Shown here in pieces: positions 63,131-64,000 of a DNA stretch of 64,000 nucleotides. The position numbers were made by a program, and so were the translations under genes. The DNA is from Streptomyces sp. NBC_01788 (lineage in GTDB: Bacteria > Actinomycetota > Actinomycetes > Streptomycetales > Streptomycetaceae), in the NCBI RefSeq assembly GCF_035917575.1, contig NZ_CP109090.1, positions 5,642,001-5,706,000 on the forward strand, in the 5' to 3' direction. The notes beneath the pieces are model-generated. The model made no database searches and was not told the DNA's origin. It worked only from the letters and a program-made list of their open reading frames with translations. Within the stretch, counting starts at the first letter, position 1. Each line of letters starts with the position of its first letter.

Positions 63131-64000
63131 GTGGACATCGACATGAGTGCCCTGCGGGGCTTGGTACGAGAGAAGGAGATCTCCTTCGACCTGCTGGTCG
63201 AGGCGATCGAGTCGGCCCTCCTCATCGCCTACCACCGCACCGAGGGAAGCCGCCGCCACGCGCGCGTGGAGCTCGACCGGCAGACCGGGCATGTGACGGT
63301 GTGGGCGAAGGAGGACCCCCAGGACCTCGAGGAGGGCCAGGAGCCCCGCGAGTTCGACGACACCCCGTCCGGCTTCGGCCGTATCGCCGCCACCACCGCC
63401 AAGCAGGTCATCCTGCAGCGGCTGCGCGACGCCGAGGACGACGCGACGCTCGGCGAGTACGCCGGCCGCGAGGGCGACATCGTCACCGGGGTGGTCCAGC
63501 AGGGCCGCGACCCGAAGAACGTGCTGGTGGACATCGGCAAGCTGGAGGCCATCCTGCCGGTGCAGGAGCAGGTCCCGGGCGAGACCTACCCGCACGGCAT
63601 GCGGCTGCGGTCGTACGTGGTCCGGGTCGCCAAGGGCGTCCGCGGCCCCTCGGTGACGCTGTCCCGTACGCACCCGAACCTGGTGAAGAAGCTCTTCGCC
63701 CTGGAGGTCCCGGAGATCGCCGACGGCTCCGTGGAGATCGCCGCGATCGCCCGTGAGGCCGGTCACCGCACCAAGATCGCCGTACGGTCCACCCGTTCGG
63801 GTCTGAATGCCAAGGGCGCCTGCATCGGCCCCATGGGCGGCCGGGTGCGCAACGTGATGGGCGAGCTGAACGGCGAGAAGATCGACATCGTCGACTGGTC
63901 GGACGACCCGGCCGAGATGGTGGCCAACGCGCTGTCGCCGGCCCGTGTCTCCAAGGTGGACGTCGTGGACCTGGCCGCCCGCTCGGCCCGCGTCACCGTG
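63131..64000 (+). CDS. nusA: Transcription termination/antitermination protein NusA, 3'-truncated
   Basis: 290 residues are in the window and the frame is open to the end. The N-terminal RNA-polymerase-binding domain is followed by an S1 domain (about 115-185) and the first KH domain ([20 protein letters not shown]). NusA couples pausing, termination and antitermination. GTG 63131 has GGAGG at 9 bases; ATG 63143 is an alternative. In the family YlxR and infB normally follow. Confidence 0.94.
   Translation, partial: MDIDMSALRGLVREKEISFDLLVEAIESALLIAYHRTEGSRRHARVELDRQTGHVTVWAKEDPQDLEEGQEPREFDDTPSGFGRIAATTAKQVILQRLRDAEDDATLGEYAGREGDIVTGVVQQGRDPKNVLVDIGKLEAILPVQEQVPGETYPHGMRLRSYVVRVAKGVRGPSVTLSRTHPNLVKKLFALEVPEIADGSVEIAAIAREAGHRTKIAVRSTRSGLNAKGACIGPMGGRVRNVMGELNGEKIDIVDWSDDPAEMVANALSPARVSKVDVVDLAARSARVTV

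Noticed and set aside
1..64000. CRISPR arrays, tRNA or rRNA genes, TTA (bldA-dependent) codons
   Set aside because: No regularly spaced repeats, cloverleaf or rRNA sequence was found by eye. The TTA triplets examined were out of frame or intergenic, but this was not an exhaustive scan.

Overview
The window is 64 kb of very GC-rich actinobacterial chromosome, almost certainly Streptomyces. Third codon positions are nearly all G/C, GTG starts and stop/start overlaps (ATGA, GTGA, TGATG) are common, and there is a GH18 chitinase behind a DasR-type site. Many genes carry Streptomyces-type families (PucR, NADAR, DUF4190, HXXEE). From memory, the gene order resembles the S. coelicolor segment that runs from the polyamine genes to nusA. 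No rRNA, tRNA or CRISPR array was seen.

Positions 1-29300 are mainly nitrogen and polyamine metabolism plus small housekeeping genes. A 5'-truncated polyamine-binding protein opens the window, followed by a frameshifted HXXEE gene, a serine hydrolase, a glycerophosphodiesterase, and an adenosine-deaminase-family enzyme that is probably an aminodeoxyfutalosine deaminase (menaquinone). Then come DUF4190 and NADAR proteins and a putrescine operon: gamma-aminobutyraldehyde dehydrogenase, a PotD/A/B/C importer and a PuuB-like oxidase. After the chitinase come gabT, a membrane-anchored VirD4-like ATPase, a PucR regulator and a second aldehyde dehydrogenase. Together these could take putrescine through GABA to succinate. 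A scar follows at 25.0-26.1 kb (integrase remnant, GNAT remnant, 21-bp direct repeats), then a GlxA-type regulator, gap and gpsA.

Positions 29367-44750 read as a complete xyloglucan utilisation locus. It has a secreted GH12 endoglucanase, a lipoprotein-dependent sugar importer without its own ATPase, and intracellular GH42 beta-galactosidase, GH95 alpha-L-fucosidase, GH31 alpha-xylosidase and GH3 beta-glucosidase. A LacI regulator accompanies them. Four copies of a TCGAAGCGCTTCGA-type operator sit at the GH3/importer divergent promoter and in front of lacI. A small IS200/IS605-like remnant that may carry omega-RNA-like structure sits directly in front of the alpha-xylosidase start codon. This locus is the most interesting system in the window.

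Positions 44975-64000 are core genes: an acyl-CoA dehydrogenase, dxr-rseP-ispG (MEP isoprenoid pathway), two GNAT acetyltransferases, proS, rimP and nusA (cut by the window end). They are interrupted by an accessory LacI-regulated ABC importer (51.2-56.7 kb). A minus-strand trio (a degenerate aminoglycoside-phosphotransferase fold, a ferritin-like protein and a lipoprotein) lies between proS and rimP.
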